Notes: generated by a model from the letters alone, not told the origin. A stretch of 64,000 bases of DNA from JAXMBX01 sp046349635 (GCA_046349635.1 JAXMBX010000025.1:1-64000), one strand, 5' to 3'; counted from the stretch's first letter, positions 9,043 to 18,943 are shown. A program made the numbers and translations.

Positions 9043-10332
9043 CTATTTTCTAAAAGGGGGTTGGGCGGAGTGGACGGGGGCTTTCTGGACCCGGTCGTAG
9101 AGATCCGCCCACTGCGGGGAGTGGTCATCGGTGATCTGCTCGAGATTGATCCCCTTGGGGAAGAAGGGGAGACGTCCGCCGAGCCAGTCGTCCCAGTACT
9201 GCTGCGCGTGGGCGTAGTAGGTGGTGGTGCCCGTCGGCCAGCGGACTGCGAGGAGCAGGCCGGGGCTGGGAATAGGGCTTGGGCTTGGGGAGATGCGGTA
9301 ATGGTCGATGGCGTCCTCATCGAGCGTGATCCCTGGCCGGGGGCTTCGGGGACAGGGGCGAGGCCGTTACTGACGATGAAGGGTTCGGTGACGCAGTCGT
9401 GTTCGTAGAGCTGGTGGCAGTTGACGGAGGGCCAGCGGGCGTTTTCCAGGACGGCGCCGAGGTGCAGGGCGAAGTTGGCGGCGATGCGTGAGCCGACGAT
9501 CTGCAGGAAGACGGATTTGTTGAATCCCTGGCAGAGATGGGTTTCGCGGATGATGCGGGAGGCCCCGCCGCAGATCACGAAGCCGTCGCACATCTCTTCG
9601 CGGATGGCCATCTCGAGGGAGGCGTCGCCGAAGTGGGTGGCGGTATGCATGGAGATGGGGACGGAGGTCTGCTGCCTCAGGAACTTGTAACCGGCGATGT
9701 CGTGATGAGGGATGGGGCTTTCGTACATGACGATGTTGGGGAACTGCTCAAGTTCTTTGAGGAGGCGGGTGCAGTGGGCGGTGTCGACGCCGAAGCCGTT
9801 GAAGTCCATGTCGATTTCGAAATGGGGGGGCAACGTGGCGCAGAGACGGCGGGTGTTTTCGACGAGATCCCACCAGGGGCGGCCCTTGGTCTTGAAGGAG
9901 GTGTAGCCCTGCTCGATGGCGAGGCGGCATTCGCTGATCCAGTCGGCGGCGGGGAGGTCGATGTCCCACCAGGCGACGTGGCAGCGGTCGCGATGGCGTT
10001 TGCCGAGCATCTGGTAGAGGGGGACGTCGAGGACTTTGGCGGCGGCATCGAAGAGGGCGATCTGCAGGCCGGCGCCGAGGGAGTCGTCCCACATGACTTC
10101 GGCGGGGTGGCGGCCGACGACCTTGGCGATCATTTCATCGGTAATCGAAGAGGCGCCCCAGGTGTAATAGACCATGGTCTCGCCGAAGCCCGTGACGCCG
10201 GAGTCGAGGTGGACCTTGCAGAGTTCGAAGATGGTCCAGTGGGGGATTTCGCGGATCATGTTCCGCGCGGGGGACAGTGCGGAGGGGAAGCTCCACCCAG
10301 ATTTTTTCCACGGACCGGATTGTGTGGGACAT
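9043..10332 (-). CDS. mandelate racemase/muconate lactonizing enzyme family protein, frameshifted
   Basis: About 430 residues of the enolase superfamily. The N-terminus begins at the ATG 10332 (MSHTIRSVEKIWVELPLR); a shift near 10260 leads into NMIREIPHWTIFELCKV and the lid/barrel region. Barrel motifs include YTSFKTKGRPWWDL (the KxK base position), FEIDMDFNGFG (metal-binding Asp), VMYESPIP (metal-binding Glu) and SMHTATHFGD. A second shift near 9345 leads to the C-terminus, WDDWLGGRLPFFPKG, and a TAG at 9043-9045. Such enzymes abstract a proton alpha to a carboxylate; planctomycete relatives are probable sugar-acid dehydratases. The substrate is unknown. Confidence 0.8.
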
Positions 10333-10485
10333 GCTGCCTTACCGACGGGTGTGTGCGAGTGCACCGGAACGAATGGGACGTCACGAAAATGTGACGAGCG
10401 AATGCAGGGGATAGGATACAATTCCCAAGGGGGAGGGGAAGGACGGGGAGAGGTTCTTTGAGAGATGCATTGAGGGTCATCGATC

Positions 10486-10957
10486 ATGACACAGGACATT
10501 TTTCCGGCAATTCGCCGGGATGGAGAAGGCGATCTCGCTTTTGGCGGATCTGCCTGACATCAATGTCAAGAATGCAGATGGAGCTTGCCTACTGCATACT
10601 GCTATCGCCTATAAGAATCACGCCGTTATCAAACCACTCCTGGAGGCGGGTATTGACGTTAACGCAGTCGATGCCGACGGCCTGACGCCGTTGCATTACG
10701 CGGCGGTGTATCAGAATGCGTCCGTCGCTGAAGAGATTCTTTCGCGAGGCGGGGATCTCGGGATCATCGATCGTTATGGAAACACGGCACTTTGGAGGGC
10801 AGTTTTCCACGCACGTGGTAAATATGAGGTCGTGGAAGTTTTTTTACGTCATGGCGGAGGGAAGTTCGCGACGACGAAAAACCTGCATGGGACGTCTCCG
10901 TTGGACATGGCGACCCAGTTTGGGGAGAAGCAGTTGATTGAGATGCTTCAAAGTTAA
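10486..10957 (+). CDS. ankyrin-repeat protein, one frameshift
   Basis: About 156 residues. MTQDIFPAIRR starts at the ATG 10486; a one-base shift near 10516-10520 joins it to EKAISLLADLPDINVKNADG. At least three ankyrin repeats are visible: GACLLHTAIAYKNHAVIKPLL, GLTPLHYAAVYQNASVAEEIL and GTSPLDMATQFGEKQLIEML, with the second and third separated by a variant GNTALWRAVFHARG repeat. Small single-domain ankyrin proteins bind other proteins; several are immunity-type or regulatory, but no toxin gene is next to it. It lies just upstream of rsmH. Confidence 0.75.
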
Positions 10958-11021
10958 GATGGGTGTTCGAGTGAGCAAGTGATTTTGATTTCGAAGTGAT
11001 GAGGACTGAGGTGAGGGCGAG

Positions 11022-12130
11022 ATGAGTGATGTTGAGGGGAAAAGGCCGGCGCGGCGGGTGCGGTATCAGGGGAAGAATCCGCGCGGGTTCGAGGAGAAAT
11101 ACAAGGAACATCAGCCGGAGCGGTATCCGGAGGACGTGGCCAAGGTGCTGGCGGGGGGAAGACGCCGGCGGGGATGCATCGTCCGATCATGGTGCGTGAG
11201 ATCCTGGAAGTGCTCAATCCCCAGCCGGGGGAAATCGCCGTGGATTGCACGCTGGGGTATGGGGGGCACGCGAGTGCTTTGCTGGCGGCGGTGCAGCCGG
11301 GGGGGCGGTTGCTGGGGGTGGATGCAGACCCGATTGAGCTAGCAAAGACGGAGGCCAGGCTGCGGGGGCAGGGGTTCGGGGCGGAGACGCTGGTCGTGAA
11401 GCGGTCGAACTTTGCAGGGGTGGCGAAGTTCGTGGCGGAGCAGGCTCCGGAAGGGGCGGACATGCTGCTGGCGGATCTGGGGGTGTCGTCGATGCAGATC
11501 GACGATCCGGCGCGGGGGTTCAGTTTCAAAACGGATGGGCCATTGGACATGCGAATGAATCCGTTGCGGGGGCAATCGGCGGCGGCGTTGCTCTCGAAGC
11601 TGGATGTTGAGGAGTTGGCGGAGTTGTTGACGGAGAACGCGGATGAGCCTCGCGCGGCGGAAGTCGCGGAGCGGATTCTGAAAGCCCATGAACGGACGCC
11701 GTTGAAGACGACGCAGGAACTGGCGGAGGTAGTGCGCGGGACTGCGTCGCGACGGAGTGCGTCTCGATCGAGTGGAGGGGGGACCTCACGTGGTTCAAAA
11801 CGATCAGGCGATGACGAGGAGACGGAGGACAGGGTGCGGCGGGTGTTCCAGGCGCTGCGGATTGCGGTGAATGACGAGTTCGGGGCGTTGGACGAATTGC
11901 TGCGGACGCTCCCGTACTGCATGAAACCGGGGGGACGGGTGGCGATTCTGACGTTTCACTCGGGTGAGGATCGGCGGGTGAAGCAGGCGTTCAAGGCGGG
12001 ACTGCAGGCCGGAACGTATGAGAAGATTGCGGAGGAAGTGATCCGGGCATCCGGCCAGGAGCGGCGGGATAATCCGCGTTCGAGTTCAGCCAAGCTGCGG
12101 TATGCGGTGATGGCGAAGAGTGAAACCTGA
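11022..12130 (+). CDS. rsmH: 16S rRNA (cytosine-1402-N4)-methyltransferase RsmH, one frameshift
   Basis: RsmH methylates N4 of C1402 in 16S rRNA at the P site. From 11174 the protein reads HRPIMVREILEVL, VDCTLGYGGHASALL (SAM loop), LLADLGVSSMQID, TDGPLDMRM and VAILTFHSGEDRRVKQAF, all diagnostic. An N-terminal basic extension (RYQGKNPRGFEEKYKE) common in planctomycete RsmH sits in another frame from the ATG at 11022. Adding one G to the six-G run at 11153-11158 joins the two as KTPAGMHRPIM. A serine/arginine-rich insertion occurs near residues 240-265. In most bacteria rsmH begins the division/cell-wall cluster; here only murD is nearby, about 4 kb away. Confidence 0.93.
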
Positions 12131-12396
12131 CTTCGAGGCGAGTCTGCGCGACCGGAGGAAGAAGTCATCCCCAGAGATCTCTCCCTCTGCGAGTCTGTTG
12201 TCACCCACAGGGTTGTCGTGAGATCCATTGAAAATGGACCGCGGAGATAAGCCGCGCCGAATGGTGCGTCTACTATTTTGCAAAAAACAAAATACTTTGT
12301 TATTGCTATAGAAAGGGTCGACTTGATAGCATTCAGGCGTTTGGCCGCATTGCCGGCAGGACTCTTTCTCCCGTTCCCTCAGACGAGGGTGATTTG
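12131..12396. other. intergenic region with an AT-rich promoter-like stretch
   Basis: This 266-base gap separates rsmH from the following secreted-protein gene. From 12270 to 12325 it becomes strikingly AT-rich (TTTTGCAAAAAACAAAA, then TTTGTTATTGCTATAG), unlike the GC-rich surroundings, which would suit a sigma-70 type promoter for the gene at 12397. No clear -35/-10 pair with ideal spacing could be fixed by eye. No gene is seen in it. Confidence 0.35.
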
Positions 12397-13788
12397 ATGG
12401 TTAATCAATGTTTGTGGCTGCTGCTTGTTGTCGTTCTGTGGCGGCCGGCACCTTTATTTTCTCAGGACGAGAGAGTTGCGAGGGTTGTGTGGGGCTTGTC
12501 CGCGGACGAATTGGCGCGGGTGAACCGGCTGGTGGAGACGCTGGAGGAACGAGAGAAGCAGATCCCTTATGTGGCGCTCCAAGGGGAGCGCGAGATTACC
12601 GCCGCCAAGGACTACAACGCGTATTTCGCGGACGCAGTCCGGCTTTCTGAAGCCAATCGGAAAGGTGCGGCGGGGTCATTCCCTCCCGCAACGCCGCAGC
12701 CCAAGCTGGAGACAGGGTATGTACTGAGCAGAGATACGTTCGTATTTTCGGCGATTGGAAGTCGATTATGTCGCGTGGATCTCCACAACGGTTCTCCGGA
12801 GCGGGCGGAGGCGTGTCATTGTTTTGATGGAGAGCAGTGGCAGATTTCCGATGGCTTGGGGAACACAGCGACACAGGTTCGCATCTCCAGGCAAGCGGGA
12901 GTTTCGCCGTTTCTGTATGGTCCGGGACTGCTGGGAAATTTGTGGGGTTTAGCATTTAACTACGCGCGCCAAGTGCAAGGGGCACAACAGTCAATGTCAG
13001 AGTTCTTGAAGCAGGAACTCGCCTTGAAACGACTGGCTATTTCCCCGGACCTGGTCCCCGAAGTGGCTGTGATTCATCCGGAAGATGTGGTCGTGAGCTG
13101 CTTCATCCCCGGTGAAAATGTTCAAACTCCTACAATACACCTGCAGCTTGTGATTCGATTTGACTCAAAACATGGATTCGCACCTGCGGAATTTTTTCTG
13201 CAACACGTGGTGATCTCCACGGACGGCAAGTTGTCCGGTGCGACTTCCCAGGAGTACTCAGGGAGGTGGGGAGAATTCGTAGAGGTGCGGCCAAAGGTCT
13301 GGCTGCCTGCCCAACTGACGTTCACGGAAAGAATGAAGCTGTTCATTCCGGAAGGCTGGAAGTACGACACCACGACCAAAGATGCCTGGAAGAAGCAAAA
13401 AGGAGAGACGCGTGCGTATGCGGTGAAGCAGGAGCGTTATCTGTTTCGCGACATTGCAGTCAGCGACATGGTGCCAGCTTCGATCTGTCCTACTGATTAT
13501 CGGCCTGGAACGAAGGTCGCGGACATGGAGAGCAAGCTGGGATATGAATTGACGGCGATGGGACCGGCCGTGAATAACAATGCCCGGCGAGCCAGTGAGA
13601 GCATAGAACCTGCGATTCTCACGGTTCCGGTCAAAACCGCACAGCAGACACAGACTCAACCAGGGGTTCCGGCGGAGTCAATGTCTTCAATCGCCTGGCT
13701 GGCGATTGCTGTCGTGGTCTGCATCGGTGTGGGCCTGGTGGCGTGGTGGAGATTTTCCTCAGGGAGGAAGAGGCATCCAACGGCTTGA
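12397..13788 (+). CDS. secreted or membrane-anchored hypothetical protein
   Basis: 463 residues, family not recognised. It has a signal peptide (MVNQCLWLLLVVVLW, ending PLFSQD), a coiled or helical first segment (LARVNRLVETLEEREK, about 35-55), and a middle domain of beta strands with repeated references to an input surface (YVLSRDTFVFSAIGSRLCRVDL). The C-terminal transmembrane helix (about 430-450, SSIAWLAIAVVVCIGVGLVAW) is followed by a basic tail (RRF-type, GRKRHPTA). The layout is that of a protein facing the periplasm with a short cytoplasmic tail. A lipoprotein-sorting LolA-like fold is possible but not shown. ATG 12397 is preferred over the adjoining TTG. Confidence 0.7.
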   Translation: MVNQCLWLLLVVVLWRPAPLFSQDERVARVVWGLSADELARVNRLVETLEEREKQIPYVALQGEREITAAKDYNAYFADAVRLSEANRKGAAGSFPPATPQPKLETGYVLSRDTFVFSAIGSRLCRVDLHNGSPERAEACHCFDGEQWQISDGLGNTATQVRISRQAGVSPFLYGPGLLGNLWGLAFNYARQVQGAQQSMSEFLKQELALKRLAISPDLVPEVAVIHPEDVVVSCFIPGENVQTPTIHLQLVIRFDSKHGFAPAEFFLQHVVISTDGKLSGATSQEYSGRWGEFVEVRPKVWLPAQLTFTERMKLFIPEGWKYDTTTKDAWKKQKGETRAYAVKQERYLFRDIAVSDMVPASICPTDYRPGTKVADMESKLGYELTAMGPAVNNNARRASESIEPAILTVPVKTAQQTQTQPGVPAESMSSIAWLAIAVVVCIGVGLVAWWRFSSGRKRHPTA

Positions 13789-13801
13789 GGAACCAGGCCG
13801 C

Positions 13802-14863
13802 TCAGAGGGCAATGCGGTGTTTGCCGCCGTGGAGGTAGTTCATCGTCTGGATGGTAAGCAGCACGAGCAATTCGTGAGTCGTCTGCTTCTGGGTGGTTCT
13901 GAGGCGGAGTTTGAACTCGCGGCAGTGGCTGATGATTTCCTTCAGAACCTGATCGATGGTGTACTGGGATTCGCCGGTCCAGCGGGCAACGGTCTCGCGT
14001 AACTGGCGGCGGACCTGCTTGACGAATGCCGATGCGGACGGATTGCCCTGGTGTTCCTCGGCATCGGAGAAGAGGCGGCGGATGTCGCGGTCGTAGAACC
14101 CGGGATGATCGAGGCCGTAGAAATCCCGTTTCTTCTTGTAGTGTTCGCGGAGCGTCTGGCGGATTTGGCGCAAGGGATCGACGTGCTGGCGGGAGGCGAC
14201 GAGGGGTTTCTTCGCGTGGATGTCCTGCATCAGGTCGTGGACGTATTGGAGCTTCTTGAGGGCGGGCCAGCCTTCATACTGCTTTCGCCAGCGGGAGCGG
14301 GGGCGAAGCCAGACGGCGAAGGTTTCGGCGAAATCTTCGACGGGGTGGGCCTGGGCGTACCACATGTCAAAATGGAGGACGAATTTTTTGCTGTAAGGGC
14401 GGGGTTCGTAGTAACTGCGATAGGGCTGGGAGACGCGGCCGAAGACTTCGCGGTAACTCCGACGACGTCGCAGGCGGTAGGCATTGTCGATGGCGTGCCC
14501 GGTTTCGTGGCGAAGGATACGCAGGCAATCGTTGGCCGCGGCCCCTTCGGCTTCGAGCATCTGGCGGCGTTCCAGCCGGATGAGCCGGGGGTGAGCGAGG
14601 TAGAAAGGGATGGCGACGCCGGGGATGCCATCGGGGGTGTACCAGCCATCCGAGAGCCAGAAATGGGGACGGAAGACAAATTCCCGCTCCCGGAGTTCCT
14701 CGAACAGATCCTGAATTCTCTCTTCCAACGGAGTGTCTTCGATCCGGACTCCGAGATCGCAGATGCGCAGGTCGAGGAGTTCCTCTTCTGTCATCTGATC
14801 GAGCTTGCGGAAGGCAGAAACGGATCGGGATGTCCTGGACCGGGGAGTTTTCAACTTGACCAT
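13802..14863 (-). CDS. putative zinc-binding metallopeptidase (HETGH)
   Basis: 353 residues, no signal peptide. The catalytic zinc site is RILRHETGHAIDNAY (His119, Glu120, His123), with a likely third ligand in HPVEDFAETFAVWL (about 173-186), the pattern of the putative zinc-binding peptidase family next to ATP-grasp genes. A conserved GWYTPDGIPGVAIPFYLAHP precedes it. The gene lies 73 bases downstream of the ATP-grasp ligase gene on the same strand and is probably in the same operon, suggesting the two work on one small molecule or peptide. Substrate unknown. Confidence 0.8.
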   Translation of the reverse strand: MVKLKTPRSRTSRSVSAFRKLDQMTEEELLDLRICDLGVRIEDTPLEERIQDLFEELREREFVFRPHFWLSDGWYTPDGIPGVAIPFYLAHPRLIRLERRQMLEAEGAAANDCLRILRHETGHAIDNAYRLRRRRSYREVFGRVSQPYRSYYEPRPYSKKFVLHFDMWYAQAHPVEDFAETFAVWLRPRSRWRKQYEGWPALKKLQYVHDLMQDIHAKKPLVASRQHVDPLRQIRQTLREHYKKKRDFYGLDHPGFYDRDIRRLFSDAEEHQGNPSASAFVKQVRRQLRETVARWTGESQYTIDQVLKEIISHCREFKLRLRTTQKQTTHELLVLLTIQTMNYLHGGKHRIAL

Positions 14864-14936
14864 GTCAGTTCAACGATGTTACTCAAATCGACGCAGGTTC
14901 ATTGTGATTGATCAGGGGGGAGTGAGCGAGGGTATT

Positions 14937-15974
14937 TCAGGAGGATTCGGCGGATCTCCAGTGATACTGGTAATTCAAGCCGAGCTTGATAATCCGGGAG
15001 AGCAATTCTTCGTAGGAAATTCCGGCGTGTTCGGCGGACTCCGCGAAATCCTCTCCATAGGCGAGGTTGGGATTGGCATTTGCCTCCAGGACGTAGACGC
15101 GTTCGTCCTCGGCCAGGCGGAGGTCGATCCGGGCGAAGCCACTCATATTGAGGGAGCGGAAGACCCGCTTGCAAATGCGATAGATTTTTTCTTCGAGGGG
15201 AGAGGGGAGATTCTCCGCGACCTGGGTCGTGATTCCAAATTTCTTCTGGTACTTCTCGTCCCATTTGACCTTGCGCGTAGCGATCCTGGCGGTTCCTTCG
15301 GGGAGCTTGTCGAAGATCATTTCCCAGATGGGGAAGGTCTTGAGGCGGTCATTTCCGAGGATGCCGACGTAGAGTTCGCGTCCGTCGATGAATTCTTCGA
15401 CGATGGCATCCGAGCCGACCTTGTCGTGGACGAAACGAACGCGTTCGGCGAGTTCGTTGTCATTCCTCACGATGGAGGCGAGGGAGATGCCGTGGGAGGC
15501 GTCTTCGATGGCGGACTTGACGAAGAGGGGGAAATTGAGCCGCTTGGGGCGCTTGATGGCGTGTCCGCGGGGGAAATCCACAAAGGAAGGGGTGGGGATG
15601 CGGGAGTGAGTGAGGATTTTCTTGGCGAGGGCCTTGTCCCGGGAGAGAACCATGCCGCGGGGATTGCAACCGGTGTAGGGCTGCTTCATGAGCTCCAGAT
15701 AGGCGACGATGGCCTGGTCATAGGTCGAGACGCCATGAAACTCTTCCAGCAGAACGAAGGCGATATCGGGTTTCCATTCCTGGATCGTATTCCGGAGCGG
15801 GGTCAAGTCATCGAGAAGTCCGATCGTCTGGACATCGTGCCCCATTTCCCGGAGCGTGGCGACGACGTCGAACTCGCACTTGAATTCCGCGATTTCCTCG
15901 TCGCTGCTTCCCTCCACGGTATCGGGAGGAATGAGAGACTCGTGGACGAGAACGGCAATCCGGAGTTTCTTCAT
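14937..15974 (-). CDS. D-Ala-D-Ala-ligase-like ATP-grasp enzyme
   Basis: 345 residues from the ATG at 15974. The frame is open farther upstream, but homologues start at MKKLRIAVLVHESL. It has the three-part ATP-grasp layout: an N-terminal alpha/beta domain (1-110), FPLFVKSAIEDASHGIS with the ATP-binding lysine, IVEEFIDGRELYVGILG, and FARIDLRLAEDERVYVLEANANPNL, holding the metal-binding Asp/Glu/Asn. Ddl-like enzymes join a carboxylate to an amine through an acyl phosphate. It is followed by the metallopeptidase gene, a pairing seen in planctomycetes and other phyla. It is probably not the housekeeping Ddl, since the substrate loop is different. Confidence 0.82.
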   Translation of the reverse strand: MKKLRIAVLVHESLIPPDTVEGSSDEEIAEFKCEFDVVATLREMGHDVQTIGLLDDLTPLRNTIQEWKPDIAFVLLEEFHGVSTYDQAIVAYLELMKQPYTGCNPRGMVLSRDKALAKKILTHSRIPTPSFVDFPRGHAIKRPKRLNFPLFVKSAIEDASHGISLASIVRNDNELAERVRFVHDKVGSDAIVEEFIDGRELYVGILGNDRLKTFPIWEMIFDKLPEGTARIATRKVKWDEKYQKKFGITTQVAENLPSPLEEKIYRICKRVFRSLNMSGFARIDLRLAEDERVYVLEANANPNLAYGEDFAESAEHAGISYEELLSRIIKLGLNYQYHWRSAESS

Positions 15975-16365
15975 GTGATGAGATCTATGGATTAGCCGAG
16001 AATTGTGGATCCGTGGTTTCGATGCCGGAGAAATACAGGAGCTTTGTGAGCAAGAGGGGACGAGATGAATTGTGACCGTCTGAGCAACCGCTCCGGACGA
16101 CGTTCCGCTTCCGGAGATCTGTCCTTCCGACGTGATCGCCAACCGCATTGTCGGGCGGTTTTCATTAACCTTACCTCAAGAATGAGCCTGTTCCAAGAGA
16201 TCCTGACTTTGATCTTCCGGCTCGAAAGGACTTGCCCCGCTGTGGAAGAAGGGTGTTGATGGTCTCCATGCCGAAGGACAACTAGAATAGGGGGGCGAGC
16301 GACCCTGAGAGATTGGGTTTCATGACCGTTCAAGAGGGACACCAAGACACACCCCCTGCAGGATT
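15975..16365. other. divergent intergenic region between ATP-grasp gene and murD
   Basis: The 391 bases hold the upstream regions of both the ATP-grasp operon (minus) and murD (plus). All frames are short and show no recognisable protein. No convincing inverted repeat or riboswitch was seen. The stretch around 16150-16220 is less GC-rich than its surroundings and is the most likely place for the two promoters. Confidence 0.35.
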
Positions 16366-17772
16366 ATGAACCAGAAGACCAACAAACCTGAGCCGATGGA
16401 CCTGCGGGGGAAGCGGGTGACGGTCATGGGGCTGGGGAGTTTCGGGGGTGGGGTGGGGGTGGTGCGGTTCCTGGTGGAGCAAGGGGCGATTGTCACGGTG
16501 ACCGACCTGCGAACGGGGGAGGAGCTGGCGGATTCAATTGTGGAACTGGGGGATGTGCAGCCAGCGCGGTGGGTGCTGGGGGAGCACCGGGAGGAGGATT
16601 TTGTCTCGGCTGACCTGGCAGTGGTGAACCCGGGGGTGCCGAAATCGAGCCGATTTGTGCAGCGGGCGATTGAGGCGGGGGTGCCGTTGTCGAGCGAGAT
16701 GAACCTGTTCTGGGAGCGGTGCCGGGGGCGAATCATTGGGGTGACGGGAAGCAACGGGAAATCGACGACGACGGCGATGACGCATGCCATTCTGCAGCAG
16801 TCTTTTCTGCTGGGGCAGGGTCCACGGGCGTGGCTGGGGGGGAATATCGGAAAGAGCCTGCTGTCGGACCTGGACCAGATCCAGCCGGGGGACTGGGTGG
16901 TGCTGGAGTTGAGCAGTTTTCAGTTGGAGGACCTGGACCGGCTGCAGGTGAGTCCGGAGATCGCGATCGTCACGAACTTTTCGGCGAACCACCTGGACCG
17001 ACACGGGACGGTGGAAGAGTATCGGCGGGCGAAGCAGACGATTTTGCGCTGGCAGAAGCCCGAGGATATCGCGGTGCTGAATGAGAGCGATCAGGACGTG
17101 TCGGAGTGGCCGGTGAATGGGGTACGGCTGGGATTTGGATTGGTCGATCGGGGAGGGGGGGCAATAGCGGAAGAGGATCTCAGGCAATGGTTGAGTGTGC
17201 CGGGGGAACATAACGTGCAGAATGCGCTCGGGGCGGCGTGCGCGGCATTGGCGCTCGGGGTGAGTGTGGAGGCGATTGAGAAAGGGTTGCGGGAATACAA
17301 AGCGCTGCCGCATCGGTTGGAGTTGGTGTGCGAAAAGAACGGGAGGCTGTTTTACAATGATTCGCTGGCGACAACGCCGGAATCGACAATGATGGCGCTG
17401 GGGGCGTTTCAGAATCCGCAGAAGCCGGTGGTGCTGTTGCTGGGGGGATACGACAAGGGGAGTGATTTTCATTTTCTGGCCCGGTGTGTCTGGTCGAGTT
17501 CCGTGAAGGCAATTGCACTGATGGGGACGACCGGGCCAAAGATTGGAGAGCTGATTCGGGAGGCGGGGCAAGAATTGACGCATGAGGACAACGAGATTGC
17601 GATGCGCACGTGTTCAAATTTCCGGGAGGCGTTTGAGTGGGGTGTGGGGCAGAGCCAGGCGGGGGACGTGATTCTGCTATCCCCCGCGTGTGCGAGCTAT
17701 GACTGGTTCAAGAATTTCCAGGACCGGGGGGAACAGTTCCGGAAACTGGCGGAGGAGTGGGGAGGGGAGTGA
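16366..17772 (+). CDS. murD: UDP-N-acetylmuramoyl-L-alanine--D-glutamate ligase
   Basis: 468 residues. MurD adds D-glutamate to UDP-MurNAc-L-Ala in the cytoplasmic phase of peptidoglycan synthesis. The N-terminal Rossmann domain reads VTVMGLGSFGGGVGVVRFL; the ATP loop is GVTGSNGKSTTTAMTH (about 125-140). WLGGNIGKSLL, LELSSFQLEDL, TNFSANHLDRHGT and the C-terminal YNDSLATTPESTMMAL are all family signatures. It shows that the organism makes peptidoglycan, as now accepted for planctomycetes. It is isolated from other mur genes here. The gene is intact. Confidence 0.95.
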   Translation: MNQKTNKPEPMDLRGKRVTVMGLGSFGGGVGVVRFLVEQGAIVTVTDLRTGEELADSIVELGDVQPARWVLGEHREEDFVSADLAVVNPGVPKSSRFVQRAIEAGVPLSSEMNLFWERCRGRIIGVTGSNGKSTTTAMTHAILQQSFLLGQGPRAWLGGNIGKSLLSDLDQIQPGDWVVLELSSFQLEDLDRLQVSPEIAIVTNFSANHLDRHGTVEEYRRAKQTILRWQKPEDIAVLNESDQDVSEWPVNGVRLGFGLVDRGGGAIAEEDLRQWLSVPGEHNVQNALGAACAALALGVSVEAIEKGLREYKALPHRLELVCEKNGRLFYNDSLATTPESTMMALGAFQNPQKPVVLLLGGYDKGSDFHFLARCVWSSSVKAIALMGTTGPKIGELIREAGQELTHEDNEIAMRTCSNFREAFEWGVGQSQAGDVILLSPACASYDWFKNFQDRGEQFRKLAEEWGGE

Positions 17773-17809
17773 GTTGTTGTTATTTGGCTAAAATGATCCA
17801 GATTTTCAC

Positions 17810-18364
17810 ATGAACCTGAAACCACTGATTGAGTCCATTCTTAAGGAGTATCCGCTTCCCTGGGGGGGATATCATGGCGTCGCGCACTGGGGTCGGGTCT
17901 ACGAAAACGGCATGAAACTGGCGTCGAAGACGGGAGCCAAGGTAGAGGTAGTCGCACTCTTCGCGGTATTCCACGACTCCCGACGCGTCAATGAAGGTCA
18001 TGATGAGGAACACGGTTTGCGAGGGGCAGAGCTTGCGGCTTCCCAGCGAAATCGTTTCTTCGAATTGCCGGACCATTATTTTCGATTGCTGTACAAGGCG
18101 TGTGAGGGGCACACACACGAGCTAACTCATCCTGATGTGACAATTCAGACTTGCTGGGATGCAGACCGTCTGGATCTGGGACGTGTCGGAATCGTTCCGC
18201 ACCCAAGCAGATTATGCACCGAAGCTGCCAAGTCAAAGGAAATGATCGACTGGGCTTATGGACGGGGAAGTATGAGCGTGCTCCCTGAGGTGCTGAAGGA
18301 GTGGGGAATTGAAACTCTGGTTCAAGAGGGATCACAATTCGGAGACAGAGAGCAAGTACTGTGA
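17810..18364 (+). CDS. HD-domain protein
   Basis: 184 residues. HGVAHWGRVYENG (metal-binding His near 23-26) and FAVFHDSRRVNEGHDEEHG carry the HD pair, followed by KACEGHTHE and CWDADRLDLGR, as in small HD phosphohydrolases. The substrate could be a nucleotide or a phosphorylated metabolite. It is moderately less GC-rich than murD. The next gene, a NIF-type HAD phosphatase, starts seven bases after its stop, implying an operon. Confidence 0.75.
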   Translation: MNLKPLIESILKEYPLPWGGYHGVAHWGRVYENGMKLASKTGAKVEVVALFAVFHDSRRVNEGHDEEHGLRGAELAASQRNRFFELPDHYFRLLYKACEGHTHELTHPDVTIQTCWDADRLDLGRVGIVPHPSRLCTEAAKSKEMIDWAYGRGSMSVLPEVLKEWGIETLVQEGSQFGDREQVL

Positions 18365-18370
18365 GCACAA

Positions 18371-18910
18371 ATGGCCGACGATCGAATGTTGCTGATCCTG
18401 GATGTGGACGAGACTTTGATTTTCGCCGATGAGAAGCCGTTGGAGCGCAAAGCGGATTTCAAGGTGGGGCCATTCCATGTCTATCGTCGTCCCCATGTAG
18501 AAGAGTTCTTGAGGGCGTGCCTGGATGAATTTCAGGTGGCAGTCTGGTCAACATCCGGAGAGAGTTATCTGGCCGGGATTGTGACGCAATTATTTCCAGA
18601 AGAGAAACAGCCGGTGTTTGTGTGGGGACGGGAGAGGTGTGTTCGCCGGATTGACCCCGAACGATTTCAGACGTATTTCGTAAAGGACCTGAAGAAGGTA
18701 CGACGGTTAGGGTACTCGCTGGCGCGAGTCTTGTTTGTGGATGATACGCCGCAGAAGTTAGAACGAAATTACGGGAATGCTGTGTATGTCTCTGAGTTTC
18801 AGGGAGATCCTGAAGACAGAGAGTTGGTCAAACTGGAAACTTATCTGAGATCATTGGCAGAAGTAGAAGATGTGAGAAGGATTGAGAAGCGAGGGTGGAG
18901 GAATGCGTAG
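18371..18910 (+). CDS. NLI-interacting-factor-like HAD phosphatase
   Basis: 179 residues. LILDVDETLIFADE holds the DxDxT nucleophile motif (Asp11, Asp13) of the FCP1/NIF branch of the HAD superfamily. VYRRPHVEEFLRACLDEFQVAVWSTSG is the second motif region, and VLFVDDTPQKLERNYGNAV the acid motif. Eukaryotic relatives remove phosphate from RNA polymerase CTD; bacterial ones have unknown protein or small-molecule substrates. It sits directly behind the HD-domain gene and before the dispersed repeat at 18944. Confidence 0.85.
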   Translation: MADDRMLLILDVDETLIFADEKPLERKADFKVGPFHVYRRPHVEEFLRACLDEFQVAVWSTSGESYLAGIVTQLFPEEKQPVFVWGRERCVRRIDPERFQTYFVKDLKKVRRLGYSLARVLFVDDTPQKLERNYGNAVYVSEFQGDPEDRELVKLETYLRSLAEVEDVRRIEKRGWRNA

Positions 18911-18943
18911 ACTAAGTCTAGAGAATCAAGAGAAGTAACATTG

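Noticed and set aside
9537..10394. Glycine/aspartate-rich frame opposite the enolase-superfamily gene
   Set aside because: Composition-driven shadow of the gene at 9043-10332.
14805..15995. Open frame of 396 codons opposite the ATP-grasp gene
   Set aside because: The minus strand encodes the ATP-grasp motifs in order; the plus frame shows only composition-driven repeats.
16366..17772. murD as part of a division/cell-wall cluster with rsmH
   Set aside because: rsmH and murD are separated by four unrelated genes, two on the opposite strand, so no dcw cluster is present here.
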